A stretch of DNA of 14,486 nucleotides, from NCBI GenBank assembly GCA_002366545.1, contig DFBH01000036.1:1-14486 (forward strand). Direction: 5' to 3'. Under the pieces are notes generated by a model. The model saw only the letters and a program-made list of their open reading frames with translations. It did not search any database and had not been told where the DNA came from. Position 1 is the first letter of the stretch; every line of letters starts with the position of its first letter. Made by a program: the position numbers and the translations under genes. The DNA comes from Candidatus Oleimmundimicrobium americanum (lineage in GTDB: Bacteria > Actinomycetota > Aquicultoria > UBA3085 > Oleimmundimicrobiaceae). Below are positions 1 through 7,000 of this stretch, piece after piece.

Positions 1-277
1 CATCCCATGCCTGACGGCAGGCAGAGCTCCATTAGAAAATGAAAGTTGTAAAATCAAAGGGTATAGGGTAATTGGGGAAAGTAAAAATTGGTGGAGATTA
101 AATAGAGATTAAGTTAAAATTTCAAGTTAATTACAATCAGTTACCATTAATTTCAATATCAGCACTCAGTAAAAATTAAGCAGAGAGATTAGGTAGAGAT
201 TGATAAAAAGGTAAAGAGTAAAGGGAATAGGGAAAGTAAATTGCCGAGATTACTTCGCCAGTGGCTTATAATATTAA
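1..277. other. Intergenic, repeat-rich AT DNA downstream of the CcmC-like gene
   Basis: I see no gene here. At 8-23 is a small palindrome with arms TGCCTG and CAGGCA around ACGG, which may extend past the window edge. The rest is purine-rich low-complexity sequence with repeated words such as GAGATTAA and GGGAAAGTAAA. The word AAAGGGTATAGGG near 56-68 recurs on the minus strand near 8588-8600, so this looks like the same dispersed intergenic repeat material seen elsewhere in the window. I found no clear terminator for the operon ending at 278. Confidence 0.5.
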
Positions 278-892
278 TTAATCAGCTTCTTTCATCATCC
301 AAATTAAAATTAAAGCAGCTATAAATAAAAGGCCGTTGATTGAGAAAAAACTTAGCCGAATAAGTAAATTTGATGAGGAGCGCGCAGCGTTGGTCGGATG
401 AAAAATTGCGGAGCCGGCAGTTCCGTAGAGCCAGACAACTACACACGCAAAAACCATATTTAAGATGGATGTTGTTTTTCTATCACCGGCCCAAAGCGAA
501 AATAAATAAAAAATGGGTGCGAGTACCAAGATAAAGATGGTGATTTTAAAACGAGGCTCCGCTAAAAATAGCCATTTACCCCAAATCATTTTAGTAACAA
601 AAGCAGATAACAATCCATTAAAAACCCAGATAAACAGGGCAACCTTTTGCGAAGATTTAGACAGCTTACTGAAAGAAAGATTTTTAAAAACAAGATGAAG
701 GACTCCAAAAATACCGGCTAATATAAATATCATTATGCCGACTATAGCAAGACCGGCATGAATATAAAGGAGCTTAATCCAACTGCCTAATGTGCTTTCA
801 GCCGGGGAAAGAATGGAAACAATTAAAACAATGAAGCAAATAAACCCAATGAGATAAAACCCGTTTTTTTTATTTAGCGGCACACTCTCCAC
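278..892 (-). CDS. CcmC/CcsA-like integral membrane protein (divergent, function unknown)
   Basis: A 204-residue protein with about six hydrophobic segments. Its layout resembles the CcmC haem-handling family of cytochrome c maturation. A YIH motif (His45) follows the first membrane segment where CcmC has YLHVP, and a WGKW stretch (104-107) followed by an Arg stands where CcmC has WGTWWVWDAR. A GDR sits at the next loop, and an FHP motif (His165) lies where CcmC has its second conserved His. The Trp-rich WWD core itself is lost. The start is uncertain: GTG at 892 has AGAGG 5 nt upstream, while GTG at 898 and 883 are alternatives. The gene overlaps the end of mogA, so the two are probably translationally coupled, which hints at a role linked to cofactor or metalloenzyme maturation. 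The CcmC resemblance comes from recalled motifs, not a database search. Confidence 0.6.
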   Translation of the reverse strand: MESVPLNKKNGFYLIGFICFIVLIVSILSPAESTLGSWIKLLYIHAGLAIVGIMIFILAGIFGVLHLVFKNLSFSKLSKSSQKVALFIWVFNGLLSAFVTKMIWGKWLFLAEPRFKITIFILVLAPIFYLFSLWAGDRKTTSILNMVFACVVVWLYGTAGSAIFHPTNAARSSSNLLIRLSFFSINGLLFIAALILIWMMKEAD

Positions 893-1358
893 CCTCACCT
901 CTTAAAATTTCAATTCCGTGAGGTATAGCGGGAAGCACCACTTCTAAACACTCTCTTGCTGCTTTGGGGCTTCCGGGAAGATTTATTATAAGCGTCTTGC
1001 CCCGTATACCGCTTATTGCTCGAGAAAGCATAGCGTTAGGAGTAATCTTCAAACTTTCCACACGCATTGCTTCCGCAAATCCGGGAGCTTCTTTGTCTAT
1101 CACGGAAAGTGTTGCCTCAGGTGTAACATCTCTTGGAGAAAAACCCGTGCCACCGGTGGTCAAAATTAAATCAACTTTTTCATTATCAGCCAAAATTCTT
1201 AAATCCTTTGCGATAAGTCTTTTTTCGTCAGGTATTATTTGATAGAAAACAATTTCAGCTCCATTTTTTTTCATCATCTCCTGGAGAATTTTACCACTTT
1301 CATCAACACGTTCTCCCCGCGAACCTTTATCGCTTATGGTTAAAATAGCAACTTTCAC
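870..1358 (-). CDS. mogA: Molybdopterin adenylyltransferase, MogA/MoaB family
   Basis: A 162-residue MogA/MoaB-type enzyme, which adenylates molybdopterin before MoeA inserts the metal. It opens with VKVAILTISDKGSRGE, the typical family N-terminus, and carries TTGGTGFSPRDVTPEA at about residues 67-82, the pterin-binding motif shared by MogA, MoeA and CinA. A later LPGSPKA loop also fits. I chose the GTG at 1358 because GGAGGTG lies 4 nt upstream and the protein then begins exactly at the family start; an upstream ATG at 1388 would add ten unrelated residues. MogA and MoaB cannot be separated confidently by eye. The gene follows a repeat-filled 169-bp leader after the four-helix-bundle gene and overlaps the next membrane-protein gene. 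Confidence 0.9.
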   Translation of the reverse strand: MKVAILTISDKGSRGERVDESGKILQEMMKKNGAEIVFYQIIPDEKRLIAKDLRILADNEKVDLILTTGGTGFSPRDVTPEATLSVIDKEAPGFAEAMRVESLKITPNAMLSRAISGIRGKTLIINLPGSPKAARECLEVVLPAIPHGIEILRGEGGECAAK

Positions 1359-1397
1359 AGCACACCTCCATATATCATTAGTAGCCACTGAGATCTG

Positions 1398-1500
1398 CTA
1401 TATAGCTGATAGCTCGCTTCCCACCACTGGCGGGCAGGCCCCGCCAGTGGTGGGTCACTTGATAGCCGATAGCCCGTTCCTCCATCAACGATGGAGTCAC
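1398..1500. repeat. Two tandem units, each carrying a different perfect hairpin
   Basis: Unit one reads ATAGCTGATAGCTCGCTTC, then a perfect 15-bp hairpin with arms 1420-1434 (CCCACCACTGGCGGG) and 1440-1454 around a 5-nt loop, then GTCACTTGAT. Unit two reads GATAGCCGATAGCCCGTTC, then a 7-bp hairpin with arms 1480-1486 (CTCCATC) and 1490-1496 around AAC, then GTCACTCAAT. The flanks are near-identical and the hairpin inserts differ. The array lies in the leader of mogA. Confidence 0.8.
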
Positions 1501-1527
1501 TCAATGGCAAAAACAAAAACCTCCTGC

Positions 1528-1884
1528 TTAATTGCTTAATGCACTTTTAAAAGAATTAATTTTCTTAGCAAGAACTTCTGAATTATTATAAATTCCCCGA
1601 TTGCTACTTTCGGTAACATATCCTCTATCCAAAGCTATAGCAAAACCGGAAACAACTTCAAAAACAGAACTATTAGCTATACCCAAGAAACGTTTAAAAT
1701 CCTTATCACTGTCTCGACCAGACCCCTCGGCAATGTTAAGAGAAACTGAGACTGCAGCTCGCCTAATTTGCTGAGTAAGCCCAAAATTTTCCTTTTGGGG
1801 AAACGAGTCTGTAATATTATAAACTTTACTCGTATATTTAACTGCTCGACGCCAAATTTCCAAACTCTCAAATCTAAAAGCCAC
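1528..1884 (-). CDS. Four-helix-bundle protein (23S rRNA intervening-sequence protein family)
   Basis: A 118-residue protein matching the small four-helix-bundle family first found in 23S rRNA intervening sequences (TIGR02436 type). Visible family marks are LEIWRRAVKYTSKVY, the SFPQKENFGLTQQIRRAAVSVSLNIAEGSGR core (residues about 28-57), and FKRFLGIANSSVFEV. The length is normal. The GTG start at 1884 has GAGGAG upstream. The biochemical function of the family is not established. It has no evident role in cofactor synthesis, yet it sits between moaC and mogA and is bracketed by palindromic and interspersed repeats. That setting suggests a later insertion into the operon, carried with the repeats. 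Confidence 0.88.
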   Translation of the reverse strand: MAFRFESLEIWRRAVKYTSKVYNITDSFPQKENFGLTQQIRRAAVSVSLNIAEGSGRDSDKDFKRFLGIANSSVFEVVSGFAIALDRGYVTESSNRGIYNNSEVLAKKINSFKSALSN

Positions 1885-1914
1885 TCAATCTCCTCTTCCA
1901 TACACACCATCAGC

Positions 1915-1929
1915 CCCGCCAGCGGCGGG
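1915..1929. repeat. GC-rich palindrome related to the 1420-1454 hairpin
   Basis: Arms CCCGCC (1915-1920) and GGCGGG (1924-1929) flank AGC. The 11-mer CCCGCCAGCGG differs by one base from CCCGCCAGTGG in the right arm of the larger hairpin at 1440-1454. It lies just upstream of the four-helix-bundle start, so that gene has related palindromes on both sides. Confidence 0.6.
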
Positions 1930-1944
1930 CAAGCATCAGCCATT

Positions 1945-1980
1945 TAGTCGGTAGTCTATTAGTCGAGAGTTGGTAGTTTG
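1945..1980. repeat. 36-nt dispersed intergenic repeat, copy 1
   Basis: This segment matches 8505-8540 at 31 of 36 positions in the same orientation by my alignment. Both begin TAGTCGG and end GGTAGTTTG. It lies between moaC and the four-helix-bundle gene and contains no reading frame of note. Confidence 0.65.
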
Positions 1981-2009
1981 TTGGTTTTTTCCTTTACCCT
2001 CTCAACTTT

Positions 2010-2065
2010 CTATCAGCTATATGCCATCTGCCATCTGCTATAGGCCATCTGCTATAGGCCATCTG
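2010..2065. repeat. Short tandem repeat running into the 3' end of moaC
   Basis: GCCATCTGCTATAG occurs twice in tandem (2030-2043, 2044-2057), flanked by partial copies GCCATCTG at 2023-2030 and 2058-2065. CTATCAGCTATAT at 2010-2022 recurs inverted near 1398-1411. The moaC stop codon (2052-2054) lies inside the second unit, and the last MoaC residues, Asp-Gly-Leu, are encoded by the repeat. Confidence 0.8.
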
Positions 2066-2546
2066 TTCTCACAAAAGTTCCGCTCCTACCCCCACTCTTC
2101 CTCATGAGCTTTATGTCACTAATTTCCATCCCTCTATCAATGGCTTTACACATATCATAAATCGTCAAAGCCGCAATGGCCACCGCAGTTAACGCTTCCA
2201 TCTCAATTCCCGTTCTATCCATGGTTCTGGTGGTTGCCAAAATCTTGACGGATGAATTTTCTTCATCAAATTCAAAATCAATATCTACACCCGTTATTTG
2301 AATGGGGTGGCACATGGGGATGATGTCGCAGGTTTTTTTCGCTCCCATAATTCCCGCAACTTGAGCAACAGCAAGAACATCACCTTTTTTCATACCACCC
2401 GCCTTGATGAGCTCAAGGGTATTTGGGTCCATTTTAATCGTACCTTTGGCAACTGCCTCCCGAGCTGTCACCTTTTTCTCGCCAACATTAACCATCTTAG
2501 CTCTTCCTTGTTTGTTGATGTGAGTCAACTCATGCTTATCTCCCAT
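2052..2546 (-). CDS. moaC: Cyclic pyranopterin monophosphate synthase MoaC
   Basis: A 164-residue MoaC, which converts the MoaA product (3',8-cyclo-GTP) to cyclic pyranopterin monophosphate. Family motifs are all present: MCHPIQITG (about 78-86), GIEMEALTAVAIAALTIYDM (113-132) with the active-site region Asp131 and Lys134, and KSGGRSG (150-156). The ATG at 2546 was chosen because GGAGGG lies 4 nt upstream; a TTG at 2558 would put that ribosome site inside the gene. Only one base separates it from the moaA stop. The C-terminus after RSGTFVR ends in Thr-Asp-Gly-Leu, part of it encoded by an intergenic tandem repeat, so the original tail has probably been replaced. The catalytic regions are unaffected. 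Confidence 0.96.
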   Translation of the reverse strand: MGDKHELTHINKQGRAKMVNVGEKKVTAREAVAKGTIKMDPNTLELIKAGGMKKGDVLAVAQVAGIMGAKKTCDIIPMCHPIQITGVDIDFEFDEENSSVKILATTRTMDRTGIEMEALTAVAIAALTIYDMCKAIDRGMEISDIKLMRKSGGRSGTFVRTDGL

Positions 2547-2547
2547 C

Positions 2548-3525
2548 CTACCCTCCAATCTGAAACATTGTACGCATAAAATGATTCTTTCGGGCCGTCG
2601 AATGATCCTTTGGTTTTTTCTCTAATGCTTGCCTTAAAACTTCTTTAACCGCATCTTCGGGATGATTATTTCTCATAGGGCCGATCACATCTATCTCATC
2701 GTTAGAAAAAAGGCATGTTTTTAGCTTACCGTCAGCCGTAAGACGCAACCTATTGCATTCGGGACAAAAATGGTTACTCATCGGCGAGATAAACCCCAAA
2801 GTCCCCAGCGCGCCTTTAAATTTCATATAACGGGCCGGGCCGGATCCTGTCGGAGAATCTGTTTCCTCCAATTTACCAAACTTATTTAATTTTTCCATCA
2901 TTTCAGAGCAAGAAACAAACCTCTCAAGACCTATTTGTTTGCTGAAAGGCATGTACTCTATGAACCTGACATGTACAGGATAATTAAAAGTGAGCTTAAT
3001 AAAATCACTTAAATCATCATTTATTCCTTTTAAAACAACCGCATTGATTTTTACCGGATCAAAACCAATCTCAAAAACTTTCTGAATGCCATTTAATACT
3101 GCACTTAAATTCCCAATTCTGGTTATGCACTTGAATTTCTCGGGATTTAATGAATCAAGACTGATGTTTATGCGCTTAAGCCCAGCTTCCCATAAAACAT
3201 CGGCAAAATCAGCTAAAAGAATGCCGTTTGTGGTTAACGATATATCATGAAGTTCGGGAAGGCCGGATAAACTTTTTATTAAATCCACCACGTCCCTTCT
3301 TACGAGGGGTTCTCCTCCGGTGAGCCTAACTTTTGAAATTCCCTGCTTTATCGCATGGGATACAAATAACTCGATTTCCTCATAGGTGAGAATATCTTTG
3401 TGTTTTTTAAAATGAGGGGCACCTTTTCCAGGCATACAATATATGCAACGTAAATTACACCTATCAGTAATTGACACTCGGAGATAATCTATCCGCCTGT
3501 TGTGGTTATCAAATAACTCCGGCAT
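2548..3525 (-). CDS. moaA: GTP 3',8-cyclase MoaA (radical SAM)
   Basis: A 325-residue radical SAM enzyme that rearranges GTP to 3',8-cyclo-GTP, the first step of molybdopterin synthesis. The N-terminal cluster motif is CNLRCIYC (Cys23, Cys27, Cys30) and RLTGGEPLVRRD follows at about 67-78. The C-terminal cluster that binds substrate is marked by CPECNRLRLTADGKLKTC (Cys254, Cys257, Cys271). The protein ends in Gly-Gly, the conserved tail needed for catalysis in this family. The length is normal. The ATG at 3525 has AAAAGGAG upstream, and the gene starts 10 nt after moeA. The codons for the Gly-Gly tail, GGA GGG, also form the ribosome binding site of moaC. Confidence 0.97.
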   Translation of the reverse strand: MPELFDNHNRRIDYLRVSITDRCNLRCIYCMPGKGAPHFKKHKDILTYEEIELFVSHAIKQGISKVRLTGGEPLVRRDVVDLIKSLSGLPELHDISLTTNGILLADFADVLWEAGLKRINISLDSLNPEKFKCITRIGNLSAVLNGIQKVFEIGFDPVKINAVVLKGINDDLSDFIKLTFNYPVHVRFIEYMPFSKQIGLERFVSCSEMMEKLNKFGKLEETDSPTGSGPARYMKFKGALGTLGFISPMSNHFCPECNRLRLTADGKLKTCLFSNDEIDVIGPMRNNHPEDAVKEVLRQALEKKPKDHSTARKNHFMRTMFQIGG

Positions 3526-3535
3526 TTTTCTCCTT

Positions 3536-4759
3536 TTAATGGTCTTCCGGTAAATTAACCAAATGAACTTTAACTTTATCCCCGGTTTTAATCAAGGTTT
3601 TATCTGATGGAATTACAGCAATCCCATCGGCCAGAGACATCGACTTTAAGATGCCCGAACCCTGAGGCCCGGTTAAGGAAACGTAAAACTCCCCGTTTTT
3701 TCTCCTCACATTAACCCTGACAAAAAATACACGGCCAGATTTTTTCTTTAAATCGTGCTCAAATACAGCATTTACTTCGGAACGGAAAATTAATTTCCTA
3801 CCCATCATCTTTAAAACAGCCGGCCTGACATATTCTTCAAAGCAGACCATCGTTGAAACAGGATTCCCCGGAAGACCAAAAATAAGCTTATCGTCCAAAC
3901 GCCAAAAAGCCAAAGGCATGCCCGGCTTCTGAGCCACTTTCCAAAACTTTAGTTCGGCGCCAAGATCCCCTAAAACGTCCTTAACCACATCGTAATCGCC
4001 CATTGAAACACCACCGGTGGTCAACAAAACATCGGAATTATCGAGACCTAATTCAATCTTTTTTTTCGTGTCGGCAACATTGTCACGAGCAATGCCTAAA
4101 GAAAGAGGGTTAGCCCCGCACAGCATCACTTGAGCTGTAAGTGAGTAGGTATTGCTGTTTCTAATCTTTCCCGGCTTAAGCGATTCATCAATCTCAACTA
4201 ATTCGTCACCGGTGCTTATTATGGCAACGGTGGGTGTCTTAAAAACTTTAACTTTGCTTTTCCCTAAAGAAGCAAACAAACCAATTTGCTGAGGCTTTAA
4301 GCAAGTACCAATGGACAAAACTTTTTCACCCTTAATCATGTCTTCCCCGGCCAGACGAATATTTTCGCCCTTTTTAATCTCGCTCAAAACTGAAACCTCG
4401 TTATCGTTTAAAAATGTGTCTTCTTTTTTAACAACAGCATCCGCACCGGCGGGAGTGGGTGCCCCCGTCATAATTTTTAACGCCGAACCGGAAACAACCT
4501 TGACATTTGACACATCTCCCGCTCGTAAACTCCCCAAAACGGTTAGCTTTTTGGGAGATTCCCTTAAAGACCCAACGGTATCGGAAGCAATGATTGCAAA
4601 ACCATCCATGGCCGAATTATCAAAAGGAGGTATATCCATATCGGAAAAAACATCTTCCGCAAGGACATACCCCAAGGAATCCATGAGATTAACTTTCTCA
4701 ACAGATTGAAGTTTTACCTCATCTAAAATTATCCTTAGTGCTTCTTTAGGTTCAATCAT
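3536..4759 (-). CDS. moeA: Molybdopterin molybdenumtransferase MoeA
   Basis: A 407-residue MoeA, which inserts molybdate (or tungstate in tungsten users) into adenylated molybdopterin. Seen in order: PPFDNSAMDGFA (44-55), MTGAPTPAGADAVV (97-110), ISTGDELVEI (181-190), the pterin-binding TTGGVSMGDYD (247-257), QKPGMPLAF (277-285) and GLPGNPVSTMVCF (295-307), then the C-terminal domain IV. The length is typical. The start ATG (4759) gives the expected MIEPKEALRIIL beginning, but GGAGG (4774-4778) is 14 nt away, longer than usual, and the spacer is made of the repeat word CTGATAGCT. It follows wtpC after a 227-bp repeat-like gap and leads the moeA-moaA-moaC cluster. Confidence 0.96.
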   Translation of the reverse strand: MIEPKEALRIILDEVKLQSVEKVNLMDSLGYVLAEDVFSDMDIPPFDNSAMDGFAIIASDTVGSLRESPKKLTVLGSLRAGDVSNVKVVSGSALKIMTGAPTPAGADAVVKKEDTFLNDNEVSVLSEIKKGENIRLAGEDMIKGEKVLSIGTCLKPQQIGLFASLGKSKVKVFKTPTVAIISTGDELVEIDESLKPGKIRNSNTYSLTAQVMLCGANPLSLGIARDNVADTKKKIELGLDNSDVLLTTGGVSMGDYDVVKDVLGDLGAELKFWKVAQKPGMPLAFWRLDDKLIFGLPGNPVSTMVCFEEYVRPAVLKMMGRKLIFRSEVNAVFEHDLKKKSGRVFFVRVNVRRKNGEFYVSLTGPQGSGILKSMSLADGIAVIPSDKTLIKTGDKVKVHLVNLPEDH

Positions 4760-4986
4760 CTTCAGCTATCAGTCCTCCAGCCAGTAGTTATTTAAATTAA
4801 GAAATAAAATATAAAAATGAAAAAATATATAGAAAAATTTAAAATTGAAACCCAGGTTCTAAAAGATAAAATTCTTAAAACGCTTTTTATCCAAAAGATT
4901 ATCCTCTGGATAAAAACTTTCTTAATTCTTAATTATCGTTTTTATTTTTTCATTCTCCATTTTTCATTTCGCACTTTTTTCCCTAA
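4760..4986. other. 227-bp gap between wtpC and moeA with inverted repeat
   Basis: AT-rich with no supportable gene. An inverted repeat TTTTTATCC (4884-4892) / GGATAAAAA (4908-4916) could form a weak 9-bp hairpin on either strand. The stretch ATTCTCCATTTTT near 4953-4965 recurs near 8562-8574. On the minus strand this gap would be in the operon transcript; I cannot tell whether a promoter for moeA lies here. Confidence 0.45.
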
Positions 4987-6045
4987 TCACTGCTTAATCA
5001 CGTGCACTGCCGTTGCTTTAAAACTTATCAAGACTTCCCTTCCCTTTTTTAACCCAAGATCCTCCGCAGATTGTTTTGTCACAAGCGCAATGAGCGGAAA
5101 TCCGCAATCAAAAATAACTTTAACCACCGCACCAAGCGGTGTCAACTTTTTAACCCTCGCATTAAAATTATTTCTTGCGCTCGACCTCTTTTTTTCTTTA
5201 CTAATACTTACGGTAACGTTTTCCGGTCTTATAGCCATAAGAATCTTTTCCCCAACAGGAACGTCGGCCAACGCCTCAATTTTAAAACCATTTACGTCAG
5301 CCACAACAAGCCCATCAATACGCGAAATAACCTTCCCCTCTAAAACCGTTTCAACCCCCACAAAATCAGCAACAAATTCATTGACGGGAGAGTTAAATAT
5401 CTCATCCGGTTTACCAACCTGGATAATTTTTCCGTCCCGCATAATGGCAATTCTATCAGCAATTACAAGCGCCTCTGTTTGATCATGGGTAACAAAAAGC
5501 GATGTTTGATTCATTCTCTTTAAAATGATCCTAAGCTCTTCCCTTAAATTTTCTCTGACTTTTTTATCAAGAGAACTGAGAGGTTCATCAAAAAGAAGAA
5601 GTCTGGGCTCCATAATTAAAGCCCTGGCGAGACTCACCCGTTGTTGTTCACCGCCACTTAAAGTACAAGGTTTTCTATGTAAAATATTTTCGATGTTAAA
5701 AATCTTAACAATTTCTTCAAATTTCTTCTCAATCCCATCAATATTCCTGTAACGAACCCCGAAGAGGATATTATCCTTCACGGTAAGATGGGGAAATAAA
5801 ACATAGTCTTGATAAATAAACCCTATGTTCCGCTTCTCGGGGGGTAAATCGTTTGCAAAATTTCCATCCAAAATTATGCTCCCGTTTTTTGGAGGGAAAA
5901 ATCCCGCAATTGTTTCGAGAAGCACGGTCTTTCCGGCCCCGCTGGGACCAAGGATAACAAAAACCTCTCCCTTATTTATTGAAAGGTTTATATCTCTTAG
6001 CTTAAATTCTTCCAGATCGATGTCCAGATTCTCTATTTCTATCAT
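4987..6045 (-). CDS. wtpC: Tungstate/molybdate ABC transporter ATP-binding protein
   Basis: A 352-residue ABC ATPase that powers oxyanion import through the adjacent permease. Walker A is GPSGAGKT (33-40), the Q-loop Gln is at 79, the signature is LSGGEQQR (129-136), Walker B is LLLFDEP (149-155) and the H-loop His is at 187 in VTHDQTEA. After about residue 230 is a C-terminal TOBE/MOP-like region (NFNARVKKLTPLGAVVKV, then LKKGREVLISFKATAVHVIK), typical of molybdate and tungstate transporters, where bound oxyanion can inhibit transport. The start ATG overlaps the wtpB stop as ATGA, so translation is coupled. ModC is the alternative name; the Wtp name follows from the binding protein. Confidence 0.93.
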   Translation of the reverse strand: MIEIENLDIDLEEFKLRDINLSINKGEVFVILGPSGAGKTVLLETIAGFFPPKNGSIILDGNFANDLPPEKRNIGFIYQDYVLFPHLTVKDNILFGVRYRNIDGIEKKFEEIVKIFNIENILHRKPCTLSGGEQQRVSLARALIMEPRLLLFDEPLSSLDKKVRENLREELRIILKRMNQTSLFVTHDQTEALVIADRIAIMRDGKIIQVGKPDEIFNSPVNEFVADFVGVETVLEGKVISRIDGLVVADVNGFKIEALADVPVGEKILMAIRPENVTVSISKEKKRSSARNNFNARVKKLTPLGAVVKVIFDCGFPLIALVTKQSAEDLGLKKGREVLISFKATAVHVIKQ

Positions 6046-6845
6046 TTCTTGTTGCCCATTCCCATTCCGCCATAAGCAAGTAACCTAAATATCACGAAAC
6101 CAGCCAAACAAAAGACCAAAAGAAGGACGGACACCGCCGAGGAATGCTTTAAATCAAGCTGCGAATAAACATCATAAACTTTTACAGGGGCAGTCATTGG
6201 ATAATAAGCCAGGATTATAACCGCTCCAAATTCACTTATTGCCCGTGCCCAAGTAAGAACCCAACCGGTTAACACTCCTCTTATTGCAAGCGGAAGAGAT
6301 ACTCTACGAAAAACTTCGGAAGGGGTGGCTCCCAAAGTTCTTGCCACCTGTTCCATCCTTACGTCCACCGACTCAAACCCTTCTCTTGCGGAATTAACCA
6401 TAAAGGGCAAGCTCACAAAAAGCATAGCAACTACTATCCCTAACCTGGTTCCTACAAATCTTAAACTAAAAAACCTTTCAAAGAGAGCACCCACCATTCC
6501 ATACCGTCCGAAAACAAACAACAACAAAATGCCGGCCACTGTATGTGGAATGGCAAGCGGTAAATCAACTATCGATTCGATGAGCGATTTTCCAAAAAAT
6601 CTTACTCTGGCAAGAATATAGGCTAAAGGAACGCCAAAAAGAGCGGCAATGGTTGCCGTAACCGCCGCAAGAAAAATACTGTTAAATATAGCTTCCTGAA
6701 CTCCTTTGTCACCCGCTTCTTCAATTAAGATGGCTGGAGATTGAGCTAATATTGAGCGGGCAAGGGGAAGCAATATAAATAAAATTAACAAACCGCCCAT
6801 AAATGAAAAAACATAATACATCAAGTTGGCCTTTTTAAACCTCAT
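6042..6845 (-). CDS. wtpB: Tungstate/molybdate ABC transporter permease
   Basis: A 267-residue membrane permease with about six membrane segments. It has the cytoplasmic EAA-type coupling loop at about residues 165-186 (EQVARTLGATPSEVFRRVSLP) that contacts the ATPase. NSIFLAAVTATIAALFGVPLAYILAR near 55-80 is typical of ModB/WtpB/CysU-type permeases. The ATG at 6845 has AAGGGG about 5 nt upstream. It lies 155 bp after wtpA, separated by a strong hairpin with a U-tract, and overlaps wtpC by 4 bp. The tungstate assignment rests on wtpA, since permease sequence alone does not distinguish molybdate from tungstate. Confidence 0.93.
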   Translation of the reverse strand: MRFKKANLMYYVFSFMGGLLILFILLPLARSILAQSPAILIEEAGDKGVQEAIFNSIFLAAVTATIAALFGVPLAYILARVRFFGKSLIESIVDLPLAIPHTVAGILLLFVFGRYGMVGALFERFFSLRFVGTRLGIVVAMLFVSLPFMVNSAREGFESVDVRMEQVARTLGATPSEVFRRVSLPLAIRGVLTGWVLTWARAISEFGAVIILAYYPMTAPVKVYDVYSQLDLKHSSAVSVLLLVFCLAGFVIFRLLAYGGMGMGNKK

Positions 6846-6928
6846 GTTTTCCCCTTAAGTAAACTAAATTAATTTAAATTTTACGCAAATAATAATAGCT
6901 TAGCGATAGCATAAATACCAATCAAGCT

Positions 6929-6963
6929 AAAAAATCATAGGGAGGGATTAATTCCTCCCTATG
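6929..6963 (-). terminator. Terminator-like hairpin between wtpA and wtpB
   Basis: On the minus strand, CATAGGGAGG (6963-6954) pairs perfectly with CCTCCCTATG (6945-6936) around an 8-nt loop and is followed by ATTTTTT (6935-6929). This is the shape of an intrinsic terminator. As wtpB and wtpC lie downstream with no obvious promoter, it probably works as a partial terminator or 3'-end stabiliser, giving more binding protein than permease, which is common in ABC importer operons. Confidence 0.75.
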
Positions 6964-7000
6964 TATAGCAAACTTCTTGCACTACAACAAAATCCTAAAA

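Noticed and set aside
1528..1884. Four-helix-bundle gene as the accessory (Avd) protein of a diversity-generating retroelement
   Set aside because: No reverse transcriptase, template repeat or variable repeat is present, and the sequence fits the 23S-intervening-sequence type.
1677..1943. 88-codon minus-strand frame overlapping the four-helix-bundle gene
   Set aside because: It is an alternative frame of a recognisable gene, and its N-terminal part is translated from palindromic repeats.
1398..2065. CRISPR array
   Set aside because: Repeats are few, of unequal length and spacing, with no constant repeat-spacer pattern and no cas genes.
4817..5482. Long plus-strand open frame
   Set aside because: It is the antisense shadow of wtpC plus AT-rich intergenic sequence, with no family features and no ribosome binding site.
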